A stretch of DNA of 64,000 bases from Paragonimus westermani (lineage: Eukaryota > Platyhelminthes > Trematoda > Plagiorchiida > Troglotrematidae): contig QNGE01000985.1 of assembly GCA_008508345.1 (NCBI GenBank), forward strand, positions 116,633-180,632. Reading direction: 5' to 3'. Position numbers and translations under genes: made by a program. Every line of letters begins with the position of its first letter. Within the stretch, counting starts at the first letter, position 1. The notes beneath the pieces are model-generated. The model did no database searches. It had not been told where the DNA came from and saw nothing but the letters and a program-made list of their open reading frames with translations. Of the stretch, positions 62,312 through 64,000 are shown in pieces.

Positions 62312-63385
62312 TTTAGGAAATGCGCATCTTGTGGACGCAATCGTTCCAAGTAGTCGCGTCCACAAAAACAGCTGTGGCAAGGAAAGTCATGTCCAGCAGG
62401 AATATAGGTATAACCGTTCATTTCATTCAACTACAAAATCTAATTTTAACATGCAGTCATCCACTGATGACATCTCTAATTTTTCCCTATCTACCTTACC
62501 TCAGACATTTCTTGCTTTGAAAATGTTACCGTCGGTCTCCGGCAAATTCCACGATTTTAACGCTGTCAGAATTTTTTGAGTCGATAACCACACACTCACA
62601 CCTAGCTGTATTTTATCTTGATGCTGCTGTGCAGCCCACACAAGTTAACGTTCGGGGTATCAGTGGTAATTCATTGCCTGTCGTGGGCAAGTCGTAGGCA
62701 GTGAAGTTACCCTGTGATGCCCCTAGTGATTGTCAGTTTCCCGTTTCAAGTTCAGGTGCTTCTAATCTTGGACCTAAAGTTTTACGAATACTACGCTCCG
62801 ACATTTCTATACTGACGTTAGTAAATGGCGTTGACATCAAACAGCTTATAGTGGTCTGTCCTGGGGTCACGGGGGGAACGCAAACAGAGAAGGTAAAAAT
62901 GAAGCTCCCGCGGACATAGTCTTTCTTGAGAAACAAGCTATTCCGTTTAGTTTACGAGAAACTCTGCCTAAAGAGTCGCAAACTATGTGTGATAAAGTAG
63001 TAATAACACCTGCTGACTCGTCAAACTGGGAGACTGTGATAACGACACCTCTAAAAGCTGACAAGATTACACCGAGAATTTGTGGGGCTCTCAGGTTAGC
63101 GTTGAATACACGCTTACTACAAAGTACCAGCACGACAGAAGAACCCGAGGATGTACTGCATCGTTTATCGGGTTCTAACATCTTTTCAAAAATCGATTAA
63201 AGGGTGCTCATCTGCAAATAACACTTGATGAAGTGTCAACCGATTTGACCGTGATCACCACTCGGTTCGGAATGTCGATATAATTTTTCACCTTTTGTTT
63301 TGAACGTTTTGCTTGCTGTGTTCCACGATTTGATGGTCACAATCAATAGGGACTCAGATGGTGTGGATACCTATAATCGAGAGAC
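62312..63385 (+). mobile_element. Ty3/gypsy LTR-retrotransposon gag-pol remnant
   Basis: In order: nucleocapsid zinc knuckles (about 62318-62410), KCASCGRN followed at family spacing by Arg where His and Cys belong, then SCGKESHVQQEY with the last Cys changed to Tyr. A protease C-terminal segment follows (VRGISGNSLPVVGKS, about 62652-62697), then the protease-RT linker (62701-62890), then RT from about 62904: FLEKQAIPFSLRETLPKE, VVITPADSSNWETVI, LHRLSGSNIFSKID, LKGAHLQITLDEVSTDLTVI, TTRFGMS, and LNVLLAVFHDLM. The catalytic YLDD site reads YNRE. At least four frameshifts or stops occur. No LTR, integrase or RNase H was found; the sequence stops at a different retroelement near 63390. Confidence 0.8.
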
Positions 63386-63389
63386 CTAT

Positions 63390-64000
63390 CCATGAGGAAC
63401 TCTGCTATGGAAGTTATTAATCTCGGAGACAAAACAGCTACTGATGACCTTGTTACAATGTGTAAAACCATCAAATCATATTTTGCTGCCTCTTTTAAGG
63501 CAGGAATATCCAAATTACCTGTTAATGCTCCGCCGAAAACAGATTAAGTTTTGGGTAATGCTTCGATCGATGTTCGAAGTATTCCTTCACAGTTTGCTAC
63601 CAGTGGAATAAGTCCATAATTATACCTCGTCACAGGGGTGGCCCAAGGCAGAACGTTAGTAACTATCGTCCCATCAACAACAAATCAATCTGCTCGAGAG
63701 TGCCACAAAGCCTTATGAAACTTTCACGTGCTCCTGCATTACATGTCGGCTGAAATTTTAAACCATATATAGGTGTCGTTCGATAGAGAAAATGCGGTAA
63801 TCATTATTGAATCGTTCGCTAACGATCCAAGTTCACACCGAGTTACGCGTAATCTGTTGATCCAGTAAATGCCTCTCAATATTCAACGACAGAGAATCTA
63901 TCCTCGAAACGGTTAACGAGAAGGCGCTCGTAATAACTGGATTTAATACGGTACTAATTGAATCAATGTACAAGAAAATTGTCTCTCACCTCGAATGTGA
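63390..64000 (+). mobile_element. Non-LTR retrotransposon RT remnant, different family, runs off window
   Basis: A linker-like stretch (DDLVTMCKTIKSYFAASFK, 63443-63500) is followed by IIIPRHRGG, then NVSNYRPINNKSICSRV (about 63651-63701), which matches the conserved non-LTR RT motif around NYRPISL. It is not closely like the CR1 copies at 46-60 kb. Clade is uncertain (CR1/L2-like or other). Stops and shifts are frequent beyond 63720, where I cannot follow it. The fragment starts where the Ty3/gypsy similarity ends. Confidence 0.55.

Noticed and set aside
1..64000. CRISPR array, operon, phage or other prokaryotic system
   Set aside because: No regularly spaced direct repeats, no dense same-strand genes, and clear eukaryotic retroelements and splice-like exon boundaries.

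Overview
The window is eukaryotic genomic DNA, most likely from a digenean flatworm (fluke). It has moderate base composition, no bacterial gene layout, very short open frames, microsatellites, isolated exon-like frames with splice signals, and a set of retroelements known from trematodes: CR1-like LINEs, a Penelope-like element (PLE) with GIY-YIG endonuclease, Ty3/gypsy, and tRNA-derived SINEs. The flatworm assignment is inference; no single base pattern proves it.

Layout. At 1-46 kb the sequence is mostly non-coding, intronic or intergenic. It holds one convincing coding exon: a LIM zinc-finger exon of a CSRP/muscle-LIM-like gene on the minus strand at 21.93-22.30 kb. A weaker candidate terminal exon lies at 230-492. 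A 965-base run of N (1529-2493) interrupts the assembly. Immediately after it is a hammerhead-ribozyme-like motif with an intact core, the hallmark of PLE terminal repeats. Two related tRNA-derived SINEs lie at 6.44-6.9 and 24.1-24.5 kb, and a different tRNA-derived repeat at 36.1-36.3 kb.

From about 46.3 kb to the end the window becomes a graveyard of nested and abutting retroelements. It holds six recognisable copies or fragments of one CR1-like family (46.3-49.4 minus, 49.35-50.96 plus, 54.15-55.34 minus, 56.06-56.8 plus, 57.25-57.6 minus, 58.9-60.6 minus) and a seventh 3' tail near 60.85 kb. It also holds a PLE at 51.18-53.53 kb whose arms form a perfect 495-bp inverted repeat, a Ty3/gypsy gag-pol remnant at 62.3-63.4 kb, and a different non-LTR reverse-transcriptase remnant running off the window end. 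All these elements carry stops, frameshifts or lost catalytic residues, so none looks autonomous.

The most notable features are the PLE, where decayed coding sequence sits between identical inverted arms, the hammerhead at the gap edge, and the head-to-head CR1 pair. No wholly new system could be demonstrated. Most open frames under about 130 codons look like chance or shadow frames and are not listed.
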